Shown: one piece after another, positions 12,721 through 25,700 of the stretch | How the letters are laid out: the number at the start of each line of letters is the position of its first letter | Position numbering within the stretch: the stretch's first letter is position 1 | Assembly: GCF_030704535.1 (NCBI RefSeq) | Contig: NC_081813.1 | Coordinates: 3,744,001-3,808,000, forward strand | Length of the DNA: 64,000 nt | Reading direction: 5' to 3' | Source of the DNA: Vitis vinifera | Taxonomy: Eukaryota; Streptophyta; Magnoliopsida; Vitales; Vitaceae | Notes under the pieces: generated by a model | Database searches by the model: none | Told to the model about the DNA's origin: nothing | The model's input: only the letters and a program-made list of their open reading frames with translations | Program-made: the position numbers and the translations under genes

Positions 12721-15700
12721 GACTCTATGAACGTTGAAATCAGTCATAACTCAATCACTTTTACCGAATAGTGAGTAAGAAAATTTTTCAATGGAGGCTC
12801 CAGAATGTCAACAACCAAGGCTTGGTTCATTACCGTATCAGGAAAAACCATTTCCACAATGCTATCAACTAAATGTGACAAGTTTTTCTTAGTGGGAAGT
12901 TAGTTCTGGAATCTTTTATCAGCAGAGAAAGTGTCAAAAGGTGAAATGATAGATATCGCGAACACAAGAATTCAAGAATATCAGACTTGTCGTAATATGA
13001 TTGATCGCAGGCTAATAAACAAATGTTGGAAATTGAGCTGCCAATCACTTAGAAGATGTTGGCTTTCGATCCGTATGCGAGTGCTTGGTATTGGAGAACA
13101 TGATAGACATTGAAATTGTGTACAAGAATATTTTCAAACACATGCATTGATGCCCTTCTGATTTTTTCCTTTTCTCCTCAATATGAAGATGATGTGAGTT
13201 AGTTTTCAGAGTTGGTATATATCCTAATGCTTTTAACATAGGGCATTTCCTATTCAAATTTTAGGATTCAGGGAAGTGTATGAAGGGGATGATACTGTTT
13301 GGCAACCAAGAAAAGAAGGGGGGGAAAGGGGAAAGACCCATGAAAAAACATGTCAAGAAATAAGAGTTACTTGAGAAAATAAGTCGCTTCCTTAATGCTT
13401 TCCAAGTAGCCGTGGAAACATAATCATAGCGCATAAGAGCAGAAGTTATGGCAGATATGTGTTAGGCAAAATAAACCACAAGATCATGGTGGCGCAGTCC
13501 AATCAAGCAATAAGTTTATATCCATATAGTACGTAAACTTTATGCGATAATTATATCACAAGAAAGCAATCTCACTCGACTGATAATAGATTAATTGGGT
13601 TTGTACAAACGTGGTTCCATTAGGTTAATTTAATCCAGTGGGGCATCTAATAAGTTGCAGTCTGAAAACCATTAAATTCAATGATCCATCAAGTGGGTCT
13701 CTCCACATGTGATTCTATTCAATTAGACCACCAGTATCTAATAAATTGGAGCATGCAGACACATTTCCTCTGCAGATCATAACAATGGTGAATTTTCTCC
13801 TACTTGTGTCTCACACTAAGTGGTGATGCTAGTGTTAACCTAGCAATAAAGGCAGCATCATGTTGCACATTCGTCACCCTTGTTCTTCCAATGTCTCTTT
13901 CAGACATTCCCATCAATTTTCTCTCCCACGTTAATGAAGACAGATGCCTTCAACTAGATTGAGACCATGGAGACCCAAGCAAACATTCTTTCACAAATGT
14001 GATTAGTATTGGCTAGGAATGAAAACCAATGCGAAGAAAGGCATTAACTAGAGATCATCATCTATATGCATGTATAATTAACCGTCCAAGTAAGCTACTT
14101 AGTCACGTTAATCCAAAGCATGGATTAAAAATATTTTTGGTGAGAATATTGGATTGTGAAGCTTGAACTAGTCTGGTTGTGTCATACAGAAGATATCGAG
14201 TGTCAACAACGACCCTAGATAATTTTTATTTATTTATTAAATAATGAATTCACATCAATTATATTTAACCCTTTTATGATTTAGGGTTTCATTAAAGAGT
14301 ACTGAAAAACCGTGTGCAGTCACAATTGTGAAGAGAACGAGAGTCTCTCATGAGTGTTGTAATCCTTCTATTTTTTTTTTTATTAGTAGAATCTTAAATG
14401 TTGATGCATTCTGTGAAATGTAAAGATTGCATTAATTGTGAACCCCATTAAATTCTCGCGTTTTTTTTCTTATTTATGCTCATGTGATTAGGTGTGTTAT
14501 TGAGGACAGTGAATTTGATTCTCCATGAAGCTCTTCTTCTTGATGCATTATTATTTCCTAGCTTCCTTTCAAAGGGCTTAATAAACATTTAGCCAATAAA
14601 ACTTCTCTTCGTATGTGAAAGAGTTAGGAAGAAAATCCAAAATCGTTTCCCCAAGGAAAAACCATATTGCTTTAGTACAACTACATGTGTTATGAGTTCC
14701 AAGTAAAAGTCATATTGGAATCTTTTTCCCGCAAAAAGTGCCACCAAAAGCTCAGAATTGCTAGACTTCAATAGGATGATCAATCAAACGTCAATGAAAA
14801 AATTGAGTTGCATATCACTTCGAAAATACTAGAGATTGATGTTGATGCAAGTGCTGGACATTCCTCAAATCGACATGACTGAGCATGGTGTACAATCTAG
14901 TAAGCTCCTTTTTCTTTTCACTTTGAATCTTACAACATAAGCACACAATAACTATAGGTTAAAATATATACTTTTTTTAAAATAAAATATAAAAAAAAAG
15001 AACCCCAACTTGTTGACCTTATGGTACAATGGTGAAGGGTACTTCTCACCCTTCTGATTTTTCCCCTTGACTATGCTTTAACCCTATACACCTCCCACCA
15101 CCCCCACCAAAGAGAAGAAAGAAGAGAATTAGTAGGGCATGTTCCACATTGCTACAAAAAAAAAATTGAAAAAGAAGTGTAATAGTGGTAGTGAGAAGAG
15201 GAATATTGCTGTAGCAAAGTTAGGATCCGGACGACAATGAAATCCACCCCATATGGAAAGACAGTGATGTTACACTCCAACTTGATAGGAACCATTACTT
15301 TGCCTTGGAACCCTTCCACTTCAAGGGAATATGTTTAATAGTGGACTGCAGTAATTTGAATGAAACTTAACAAATAAAGTACTAAGCATTTTAAGTATAC
15401 AGTGAAGTTCAAGTCTTGTAGCCCACTTTTTCCCATCTGTATGTTATGACTTACTATGGTGCCGTGAAATAGGCGATCGTAATGGATGTCGGCTCAATCC
15501 GAAGGAAATTATGCTAATCTTTTCTGAATTATTGTGAAGTTATACAACTAGGAATTGATCCCTATGATTGAAGTTATGTACTCCTTAACATAGGGCTTAT
15601 CTATACAAGTAACGGAGAGCATATGAAAGCTTGAAATATCATTTTTGGGCATTAGAATGAAACCCGCTCTTACCACAAGCTTTTAATAATATGGTCGTGA

Positions 15701-16161
15701 TCTATCATTACGTGCAACTATGTCATTAGTGGTACTATCACTAGTTCCGTAAGAGATTTTGTTTCTAAGTTGGGAAGATAATATCACTCGTAGAGATCAT
15801 GTTTGGAATTTTGGGATGGAGAATGAGAATAAAAAATCAATTCTATTCTTATTTATTGATGTATTTAATTTTTTAACATGTAAATAGGACTAAACAAATT
15901 CGGCATTTTGATTCATTTTTTTTCATAGTATTTTGATTCACATCTATTCTAATCTTATTTTCATTCCTATTTCAATATTGAAAATGGGAATGGATCGACA
16001 AAGGTTTTGGTTAATTAATTATAAGCCTCATTCATCAATTCAATGAGTTTTTTTTAACTTATACAGCTAGTTTAAAAAATAATTCTTAAAAAATGGTAAA
16101 ATGGTAGTTTGGAAAAAAAAAATTAAATATGGTAGTTACAAAACTATTGATATATTTACAG
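12721..16161. other. Intergenic, no gene recognised
   Basis: No conserved ORF was found. Two segments, about 13026-13130 and 14798-14897, are clearly similar to each other (shared AAATTGAGyTGC, ATCACTT, GCrAGTGCT, TGTACAA in the same order), so an old dispersed repeat or duplicated pseudogene is present. Otherwise the sequence is AT-rich and unremarkable. Confidence 0.45.
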
Positions 16162-17257
16162 CACTTTATGCTACTTTGAAAGGTGTTTCTTGAAGAAGAC
16201 ATCTTCTATATTTTATATATTAAGGATATATGTTAAAAAATATATATTTGAATTTACAGTAAAGGTGTCTTTTTTCTTAATTTCATAAAATTAAATTAAT
16301 GTTAAAGGTGTCTCTTCAAAAGACATTTTTTCATAATTTTATAAAATTGAATTTATATTAAAGGTGTGTCTTCAAAAGACACTTTTTCATAATTTTTTTA
16401 TTAGTCATACACATTAAAAAAATTAAATTAAATTAAATCTATACTAAAGAAATATCATTTCTACAATATCATAAAATTGAATTTATACTAAAAGTGTTTC
16501 TTGAAGAGACATCTTCCATAATTTTTATATCAGCCACACAATAAAAAAAAATTGAATTTGTATTGAAGACGTCTTTACAATTTCACAAAATTGAATTTAT
16601 ACTAAATGTGTCTTTTGAAGAATCACCTTCCACAATTTTTATATTACTCACCTATAAAAAAATTAAATTTATATTAAAAATGTCTCTTGAAGGGAAACCT
16701 TTTAATGTAATTTAATTTTGTGGAATTGTGGAAGGTGTTTCTTTAAAAGACACATTTAATTTAAATTCAATTATTTCAATGGATGACTGATATCAGATAA
16801 ATTTAATTTTATGGAATTGTGAAAGGTGTTTCTTTAAAAGACACCTTTAATTTAAATTCAATTATTTCAATGGATGACTGGTATCAGAATTATTGAAGGT
16901 GTCTTTGAAGAGACACATTTAATATAAATTTAATTTTGTAAAATTGTAAAAGATGTTTCTTTAAGAGATACTTTTAATATAAATTCAATTTTTTTTCATT
17001 ATGCAAGGGATATGAAAATTGTAAAAAATGTCAATTTAAAATACACTTTTAATATAAATTCGATTTTGTAGAATTGTAAAAAATATATATTGAAGAAACA
17101 CTTTTAATGTAAATTCAAATTTTTTTAACACATGTCATTGATATAACAATTCTGGAAGATACACATTTAATGTAAATTCAATTTTTTTGAATGTGTATCA
17201 TTGATATAAAAATAATAGAAGGTGTCTGTCTTTTCAAGAGACACGTAGCAAAAAGTG
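16162..17257. mobile_element. Fold-back element built of short palindromic repeat units
   Basis: The ends are inverted repeats: CACTTTATGCTAC (16162-16174) against GTAGCAAAAAGTG (17245-17257). Between them lie about a dozen copies of a small palindrome related to AGGTGTCTCTTGAAGACACCT, embedded in TTGAATTTATA and CACAATTTT linkers. In the left half the linkers read one way and in the right half the other, so the element is one large inverted repeat centred near 16700. Two right-half units (from about 16709 and 16800) are near-identical. No coding sequence is present. A non-autonomous fold-back or CACTA-related DNA element is the best inference; target duplications are not clear. Confidence 0.6.
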
Positions 17258-17575
17258 TCATAAATTTAAAAATACTGTTCAATGTACTGTATTTAAAAAA
17301 AATTAATTTTAAATTCACTGTACAATTATAAAAAAATCCCCGCTTCAACTACACACCCTCCCATGAAGAAGCCCCATCTGAGACCTAATGGGTCCTAAGA
17401 GTGATAAAGGCAGACCCATCACACTAATTGCATGGACCTATACATTATTGGACTTGGGTGAATAGAATAATGTATGTTTTGGCCCATAGGGGTCCCAATT
17501 TTGTTCTCAAAACTGATATTTTGGCTACCAAATCATTGTTTATATATTATAAACTAGCTGAAACACCAAATAATT
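17258..17575. other. Intergenic spacer upstream of the tRNA
   Basis: AT-rich, with no gene. A short CACCAAA-type context immediately precedes the tRNA 5' end. Confidence 0.5.
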
Positions 17576-17657
17576 GTCGATATGTCCGAGTGGTTAAGGA
17601 GACAGACTCGAAATCTGTTGGGCTTTGCCTGCGCAGGTTCGAATCCTGCTGTCGACG
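17576..17657 (+). tRNA. tRNA-Ser (anticodon CGA)
   Basis: The 82-nt sequence folds as a class II tRNA. The acceptor stem is GTCGATA with TGTCGAC, followed by discriminator G. The D arm contains GAGTGGTTAAGGAG (A box). The anticodon stem ACAGA/TCTGT holds loop CTCGAAA, giving anticodon CGA for codon UCG. A long variable arm precedes the T arm with GGTTCGAATCC (B box). The long variable arm is characteristic of serine isoacceptors. The CCA end is not encoded, as expected for a nuclear gene, and a TTTTT terminator follows within a few bases. Confidence 0.95.
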
Positions 17658-17660
17658 TCC

Positions 17661-17666
17661 TTTTTG
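17661..17666 (+). terminator. Pol III T-run terminator after tRNA-Ser
   Basis: A run of five T residues begins four bases after the tRNA discriminator base, the usual signal for RNA polymerase III termination. Confidence 0.6.
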
Positions 17667-17896
17667 TCATATTTTTCTTTCATCTTTCCTACTATACCCT
17701 TACAACTCTTCGAAGCAAACGGAGAAAAGTAGTGGCTATTTTGTCGTTTTACTTTATGTGAAATGACGGTTATACTCTTGAAGTTCGCGAGAGTAAACGG
17801 AGAAAACAAAGGACAAAATGGTCACGAGAAATATCAATTCCGCTTAATCTATCTCTATCTCTTCACTGCAAGTCATCGGGACATCCCCATCCTCTC

Positions 17897-18589
17897 ATGG
17901 CTTCTTCAGCTCTTCACTCTAACTTCGCCCTCTTCTCACCCATCAAAAAGCCAGTCCAGACCATCACCACCACCAGCTACACTCCGATACGGTGCGGCCC
18001 ACGGGACAACCGTGGGCCCCTCATGAAAGGCCGAGTTCTCAGCATCGAAGCAATCCAAGCCATCCAATCCCTCAAAAGAGCCCACAGGGGAGACCCAACC
18101 AAGATCGACGACTTCCTCTCCAAAACCCTCTCCCGCCTCGTCAAGGCCGACCTCCTCGCCACACTTAATGAGCTCCTCCGCCAGGACCAGTGCGACCTTG
18201 CCCTCAGAGTCTTCTCGGCCGTCCGATCGGAGCTCTGGTACAAGACGGAGCTCTCCCTGTACGCCGACCTGGTGTCGGCGCTGGCCAGGAAGGGGATGAA
18301 GGAGGAGATTGACCGTCTGATTTGTGATTTGGAGGGGGAGGGTTCGGTTCGGTGCGACGATAAGGGGATAGTGAGGCTGGTGAAGGCGGTGATAGCGGCG
18401 GAGAGGAGGGACTCGACGGTCAGGATTTATGGATTGATGAAGAGAAGTGGGTGTGGAGGTGGTGATGAGTATGTGGGTAGGGTTTTGAGCAGGGGTTTGA
18501 GGAGGTTGGGAGAATTGGGCGTTGCCGATGAGGTTGATTTGGAATTTGGGAGGTTGTCCAAGGGTAATTTGGAGAAAGTAGAAGCATAA
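17897..18589 (+). CDS. THA8: Plastid-targeted short PPR protein, THA8/THA8-like
   Basis: A single uninterrupted frame of 230 residues. The first roughly 40 residues are rich in Ser/Thr and basic residues with few acids, as in a chloroplast transit peptide. The next segment, GPRDNRGPLMKGRVLSIEAIQAIQSLKRAHRGD, matches my recollection of the THA8 family's conserved N-terminal block. The remainder is helical, with PPR-like helix pairs such as LLRQDQCDLALRVFSAVRSE and LYADLVSALARKGMKEEIDRLICDL. THA8 is a small PPR protein in the plastid that binds RNA and promotes splicing of particular group II introns. The intronless structure and short length fit the family. The C-terminal 40 residues are Gly/Arg/Leu-rich and less conserved. 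Codon use is GC-rich compared with the flanks. It is transcribed in the same direction as the tRNA, 240 bp downstream. The alternative is a closely related THA8-like paralog. Confidence 0.78.
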   Translation: MASSALHSNFALFSPIKKPVQTITTTSYTPIRCGPRDNRGPLMKGRVLSIEAIQAIQSLKRAHRGDPTKIDDFLSKTLSRLVKADLLATLNELLRQDQCDLALRVFSAVRSELWYKTELSLYADLVSALARKGMKEEIDRLICDLEGEGSVRCDDKGIVRLVKAVIAAERRDSTVRIYGLMKRSGCGGGDEYVGRVLSRGLRRLGELGVADEVDLEFGRLSKGNLEKVEA

Positions 18590-20514
18590 AAAAGGGATGA
18601 TAAGCTTGATTTGTAATTTTTGATTTGGTTACCGAAGAGTTTCAATGAGAAGCCATTTTTTTGAAGATTGATTGTATATATAAAGTTGAAAGAAAAATAG
18701 TAAATATTTTTATGGCCAATACTTCCATTCCACGATGCGTTTGGGCTATGAATGGGAATAAAAAAGTGAATTTTATTTTGTATTTTTTGAAGAGGTCAAA
18801 ACAAATTTGTTGTGGGAAAAAAGAGAGGTACCAATCACAATCACAAGAAGTTGATAAAATTATCAACCAAGAGTATAAAAGAAAGTGGCCTATACTAGCA
18901 AATTCAGAAAATCTTGTATCTTCAACCATAAAATTTGAGACCAAAGAAGCTAAAACAAGTGATTTTATCTCTTATTGAAGAAAATTTTCATCAAGTTGAA
19001 TTATTCAACCAAATGGTGCATGATGAGAAAGTAGACACTATTTGTGTTGAAACTTGACAGGAGGAATCCTTGGAGAATATCATCATGGTTTGAAAGTGGA
19101 GTGTGATCTCGATTAGATACCCTTGCATATCGAGGCTAATCTCTGAGCACTAAGTCCTCGAGAAGTTCTTCAAACATGAAGTTTCGAACTTGACCCCTAG
19201 GTGGAGTTCTTGAGGTAACCAATTGAGTGGAATATCTGAATGATTATTTTGAGAGGTTTGACATGTAGCATAGATAAGTCGACAATCACAATAACAAGGT
19301 CCTTCTAGCCTAGTGCCATGACATGCATTAGGTGGCAAGGGGTTGTCAGGTACTCCCCCTCCCACTAACTCTCATCTTATCTAGAATGAACATGTGGATG
19401 TTTGAGCAATTGTTTGAGTAGTGATTTTGGTGCAATAAACAAGCAACACTTTCCCCATGAGAAAAAACCAGGTACGTGTAAATATTGTCTTTGAAAAACT
19501 TTAGGGGATATCAAGAAAAAAAGTTATTGACTTGACCATCAAATGAGGTATTCAAGTCATCCCCCCAAGTTTCGTTGCTTGCAAGTCATCAAAGAGGAAA
19601 AGATTGTGTTATTAAGCAAAGACATTGTACAAAGAGCCACTCATAACAAATATGGCCCCCCATTCACCTAGACAAACCACAATAAGAATGAAGAAAGAAT
19701 AGTGATCAAACTAAAGAGACCAAGAGGCTATAATTCAAGTATGAAGAAGTAGCAACATAGGTGCAATGCATGAAGCTGCAATCGAAGTCTACCAATGGAA
19801 CTCTTAAAACTTGGGATAGGATTCTCATATTACCATTTTTTGCCCTATCTTTTGCAAGAACTATCGGCTCATTACATTGCACTAAAATTCACTATCTACG
19901 TTAGGACTCATGATTCAGAGTCGTGGAATCGATCATTGACTCAAGAAGTCACAAGGTACATTAGTCTTGACATCTCAAATCAATTTAGACATATAGTGAC
20001 TAAAGATTGGATAAAACTAATAAAAATAAATTTATTTCAATTAAATATTTTTAATCTAAAAAAAAACAACAAGCATGAATCATCTTTTAAATATATAAAC
20101 ATTGTTTTTCTAGTCAAATATATGCTAAATAAAAACAATTATAAAACAACAATAATTTTTATTATTTTTATTTTTATATAATAAATGAAATTTAAAAATA
20201 AGTATATTTTTTCATCCATCCATTGATTTTCAATTTTTTTATTAATATTTATAACCTATTTATTTCATATAAATATAAATATTTATTAGTCATTTCATAT
20301 AATGCCTATTATCCATTTAAAAACATATGTTGTCAAATAATCCAAACATCTATCACCATTTTTAAACCCATATACCCCATCAAACATCCACTCCCTTTCT
20401 TTGCACAATACCCATTTCTTTGCAATATACTAATTTCATCTTCTTTGCATAATATCCATTTCATTTTCTCTACATAATACCCATTTCACCTCTCAACCAA
20501 CTTCCTACATTTTC
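18590..20514. other. Intergenic, unclassified
   Basis: It contains the 3' flank of the THA8-like gene and then sequence with scattered broken ORFs (for example 18661-18978 and 19795-20181, both plus). None shows a recognisable domain, and the latter becomes low-complexity. An old retroelement remnant is possible around 19000-19800, but no LTR, primer site or polyprotein motif could be identified. Confidence 0.4.
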
Positions 20515-20696
20515 TTTGAAGTTTGAAGGCTTTAAACTGAAGAAATTCATTCATGCAAGGATGCAAAAGTTCGAGTCTAAAGGATAAAGATGCAAAAGGC
20601 TCTAATTTGAAGTTTGAAGGCTTTAAACTGAAGAAATTCATTCATGCAAGGATGCAAAAGTTCGAGTCTAAAGGATAAAGATGCAAAAGGCTCTAA
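20515..20696. repeat. Identical 91-bp tandem duplication
   Basis: Bases 20515-20605 and 20606-20696 are the same 91-bp sequence without any difference that I can see. This implies a recent duplication or an assembly artefact. Confidence 0.93.
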
Positions 20697-20753
20697 AATC
20701 TCCTTCTAAAGTTCTTCATTTTTGTGCCTTTTGATATTCTCCATCGTTTGCTC

Positions 20754-20839
20754 TTTGATATCATGTGTCTTCTCCATCACCTTTCACCTATATAGCTTTG
20801 ATATCATGTGTCTTCTCCATCACTCTTCACCTATATAGC
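20754..20839. repeat. 43-bp tandem duplication
   Basis: Two adjacent 43-bp copies (20754-20796 and 20797-20839) begin TTTGATATCATGTGTCTTCT and differ by two bases near CACCTTTC/CACTCTTC. A partial third copy precedes them near 20730. Confidence 0.85.
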
Positions 20840-22043
20840 CCAATATTGGCATGATTTTGAAGCCATCTCAAAGTTGTTATGCAATTTACATTGAGAATAC
20901 CTATTTATATTTGATTTAATAGAGTTGATTCATGAGTTAGTAAAATACTAACTTGATTATCTCTCTACTTGATTATCTATCTAGTACCATGCATGGCCAA
21001 GGTACATACAACTCGATTGAGTCATATCGATCTTAGTCGAGATTTTGAACCCTAGTTGGACTGGGGTTCCTATCAAGCACCTTTACTATTTTTAACTACT
21101 AATAATATGGTTGAAAACAAAGAAGGATTGCTTTGTATAGTATTTCCCGTTAGCCTTTAAAGCCTAACTTTTATTGGGTTTCACCAAGTTTTACAACACT
21201 TCATACATGGTTTTGCTTGGTTGTGCGATCTTTTCATGAAACAGTATGCATGAAATTCTCAACCTCCAAAGAATGTCGATAGTCTCTTTAATATAAAGTA
21301 TTGATTATTGTGTTTGTCATCGAAACAAAATTCATAACATAATTTTACAATTCCAAAGTAGGTTTTACCTAATCAAAAGAGTTTTAAAAATAAAGTTACA
21401 TTGGTCAAATGATCATATAGTGCCCCTAGGTATCATCTACTAGGAGGTAAATATGTTTGGTAATTTAGAGAGAAAATGATGTTAATTAAATTGGTGATGA
21501 TCAAATGATAAGTTAGTGAAACTCATAAATGAAATTTAATACAAATTGATGCAAATGAAAAGATAAAATTAACTAAAATTAAATAAAAAGCACTCAGATT
21601 TGGAATTGACTATAGATCAATTTGTATGGTGAACGGGTCATCAAAATCTACCATTCATCATGTTAAGTTGAAGACCTTCAAATTTTAGATAAATTGATAT
21701 TTAATTTAGTTTTAAATTAAAATCAAATTAATTATTAAATTGAGAATTTTAAGTACCAATCATTACAATTTAGTTCAATTCATCTTCAATCACCTTCCAA
21801 TGAATGTTACAATATAACTGCATAATCCCGTTGAATTTAACATTAAATATTTGATAAGTTGATTAAGATTACATAATAAAATGTTAAACTTTTACAAATA
21901 AGTTAAACTTTAGTATTATTCATTTGAAATAAAATGTCATTAACAATTATTATTTATTACTATTCAATTTTAACAAAAAAAATCAATTATACTTTTATAA
22001 AAATGTTAATATCCATATTTTTCTAAGGTATATTAAAATAATA

Positions 22044-22081
<38 letters not shown>

Positions 22082-22744
22082 AATTTTACTATAATACTAC
22101 TATTAATTTTTTACTCAAAATTTTTTTTTTTAATTTTTTGTAATTATAAAACTATTTTCACTTTTGACAAGGCTTGAATTAAATTTAATTAATATTATAT
22201 AAAATTTATAATATTTTTTAAAAATCAATTTTTTTTAAAAAAAATATACTTTATTCAAACAATTTTTTTATATTTATTTTTAAAAATACTTGTCAAATAA
22301 ACGTATTTTTTTTTTATAAAATATTAAAAAACATATTTTTCTTTTAAACTTAAAAACATACTATTAAAATGAATACAAACTTATACTTGGATTTTTTCCT
22401 TATTGGTAAAGAGAAAAGAGAAGGAAAATAAATTTTAAAAAATATTAAGAAAGAATTATTAAATTTAAATCTATTTTTATTCTTTTATCTATATATTTTT
22501 CTTAAAATTAAATGGGTTTTAATAATAATTTAATTTAATAAATTAAAATAAAATGAATAAAAGAATGGACATTCATTCATATGGTCCCAATCTTCTCTCT
22601 GACAGAAAAATTGATTGATTTTCCCACCTTCCAATGAGGAGAGGAAAGCGAGAACCATGAAAAGTTCAAAATGCCCTTCCACTGTTCCATAATAACCTCT
22701 TTCGCTCACTCTCTTTTCTATCTGGTCATCAGCAGAGGCGTATC
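20840..22744. other. AT-rich intergenic DNA and PEX2 upstream region
   Basis: No gene is supported. An (AT)n microsatellite lies at about 22046-22075. The last 130 bp before the PEX2 start are less AT-rich, with CT-rich words that fit a 5' leader. Confidence 0.5.
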
Positions 22745-25700
22745 ATGGAGAAACAAACCCTAGATTCGTCGTCGACGGCATCGGCAGTAGCGCCGGAAGA
22801 TGCCTGGGTTCACACCTACCAGAGATTGCAGCCTCAATGGCAATCTTTCTCTCTTTCTCAGCAGGTAGTTTTTTTTTTTTCTTTTTTTTTTTGTTTAATT
22901 TTTAGAGAAGTTTTTGGGGTTCGTTTGGGTGCGGAGCAATCGCAGGAAGGGAAAACGATGCCAATTCGATTAATAATCCTAGGATTATATAAGTTTTCTT
23001 GCCTTTTCCATCATTTCTCAGCTGCTTAATCGACCCTCGTGCTCAAAATTTTCGATTTGCTCATAGAATTTTGCAATTTTTCTTTTCTTTTAACTTTTGA
23101 GTTTGTTTGGTTGCTGAGAAAAATGAGGAAAAGGCGAAAGGGATGAAAAATTATCCAACTCGATTTATTTATATTTTTTAACCGAGACAAAAATTTGTAG
23201 TAGGCTTATTGAAGTAGAGGCTTTTGCTTTCTGAGGTCCTAAACTGTGAAAAATTCAATGCTAAATAATTTTCCCTTTTTCTTTCCGTTTCCTGCTCTTT
23301 CTCAGCAACCAAGGGAGGGTTGTGCTTGGTTATTTGCTGGGTTTTCTGTAGGTCCTTGCATTGCCTTGTCCTAAATTTGAATTCATAAGTATGGGCCAAA
23401 TTTCTGTAATCATTATTATTTGGTAGTTTTTGTGCCGTGATATTTTGTTGCTAAGTATTGGGATTGCCATTTTGTTTTCTTTGGCGCTCATTTTGAAATT
23501 TGTTATTTCTATTTTTTCTTCAATTTACATTTTTTTTGTTTATTTTATTTGATTTTATTTTTGTGTGATTCTTTGGCAGTCTACAATCCCAGTATCAATA
23601 TCCAGAGTTAATCAGGTTGATGCTGCAAGATTGGACATTGAAATATCTGCTATGTTGAAAGAACAGTTGGTTAAGGTCTTCTCTTTGATGAAGGTATCTA
23701 TTCCTTAGACTAGTCAATGGTTTAGCAATGTTGGAACTGGATTGGACGGCATTTAATTCCTGTTTGTCCTTCTTGGGATTAGCCAGGAATGTTATTTCAA
23801 TATGAACCTGAACTTGATGCTTTTCTTGAGTTTCTCATTTGGAGATTCTCAATTTGGGTGGATAAGCCTACTCCTGGAAATGGTCTCATGAATTTGAGAT
23901 ATAGAGATGAACGGACAATGGAATTGAGAGGAAAAGGTAAGAATGTCTGTACACGTTTTTTTGTGCTGCTCTTTTATGAATATAGTCCTTGGAGTTATGT
24001 GATAGAAATCATAATTAATTTGAACTTGGAGTTATGTGATAGAACTGATAATTAATTTGACTATGTGTTTTCCATGCACATGCATCTTTTTTTGGAATTT
24101 TATGCTATATTTCCATGGTCAGTATTAGGTTGTAATTCATAGCATGATTTTTAATTTGATTTTGACTGACTTGAATGATTTATTCATTTCTATTGATGAT
24201 AAATTGCAAAAGTGTCAAATAGGTCAATGATAGACCTTCTTATAATTAATATTTTATATACAAATAACTGTTTTAATCAATGGCACTGATTTGTGGCAAA
24301 CTGAAAGAAAATTATTTATGATATTTAGGCCATGTATCTGATAAAAAATAAAATAAAATATTTAGGCCATGTATGATCATGAATTTTATGGGGGAATGCT
24401 AGGATTCAAATTGCAGGCTTTAAAAGGACATCATCTATGCCAAAATGGATGTGGTATGGAGAGTGAGAAACAATATCATTGTAAGCAATCTTATGAAGGG
24501 TTTGGCTCTAGTTTAGTTGGATGTCAACAAGGATTCACCAAGTAGTTGGATTAAGGCTTTGTTATTCAGTTGAGTAATTCCTATTACCTCCTATCATCAA
24601 ATAAGTTTCTAGAGGAACTCAACTGTGTTTCATACTGTATACCTAATAATCTTAACAATGTCAGCTTGTCTTTCTAGACATAAGTTGTATTTTTAAAGAT
24701 ATTAACTCATGAATCACTTAAGAAATTAAACTATTAAAATTTTACTAAAATGTTATAAAATCAGTTTAAGTTTTAAAGAACTTATCTTTTTGTTTCATTT
24801 TTGTATCCCTTCATTTCATTTTTTTCCTTCTAGATTGAGTACTAGGTTGCTATATTATTTTTAGATTTTTCAAGCATGTTAACCTTTGAAATGTTTTTTT
24901 TTCTTTACTTCACAAATCCATTAACCAAGGTTTTAAACTTCTCTTCTTAGGGAGAGGTTTTGTTTTGGTTTAGGTTTAGGTTCAGAAATTAAATTTGGGA
25001 GGAAAGCTGGACTTGAAAATTTTAATTTCATGTGTAATCTCAACAATGTATTTCATAGTTTCTCTATAAATTGTGGTTTCTTATGGTTTAAATGATCGTC
25101 ATTTTTCATTATAAAAAGAAGTTGAAAGATGCAGTATATACCATGGTTGAACTTTGATTATTGGTTTTCTGGTTCTTGCTCTGCTACTTTGGGCTTTGGT
25201 TTAATATAGGGTGGGATATCATGATGAGGATTCTATTTGCATTCTTGGGGGCCCATGGCTTGGAACTGGCACCAAAAACTTGAGATGATTGCATTTTCAT
25301 TTGATTTAAAATGATTTTCAACGTGGCATGTTTTTGCGCATTCCTCCTCCGACTAGGAAAACCGTGCAATGGATCCTCACAGCTGTTGATCTGGTTCTCA
25401 TTTTCAGATCAATAGCACACCACTGCATCTATCATAAAAAAATAAACAACATGCTATTGCACAATAGAAAAACTGTGATGCATTGGGGAGATATGGGAAC
25501 AAAAATCATGTAATCAGCTGTGGTTCACTTCTGGGCCTTCAGTAGTGAAATGGAAAGGAATGACTTATACATGCAAGTTCTTGTGACTCTCAGATCTGAC
25601 TGGAATTCTTGGGTGCTGTTTATTCATTTCAAAATTGGGTCTTTTGCACTTTGGAATTGCTGCTTCAAGTTTTCTTACTAAAAAAAGAAAAAAAATAGCC

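Noticed and set aside
16030-17290. Canonical CACTA transposon
   Set aside because: The ends begin CACTTTATG rather than CACTA, and no 3-bp target duplication or transposase fragment was seen. Only a relationship can be suggested.
18661-18978. 105-codon plus ORF after the THA8-like gene
   Set aside because: No conserved motif and AT-rich codon use like intergenic DNA. It lies in the 3' flank.
19795-20181. 128-codon plus ORF
   Set aside because: The second half is low-complexity Ile/Asn/Lys/Phe from AT-rich DNA, and no domain is visible.
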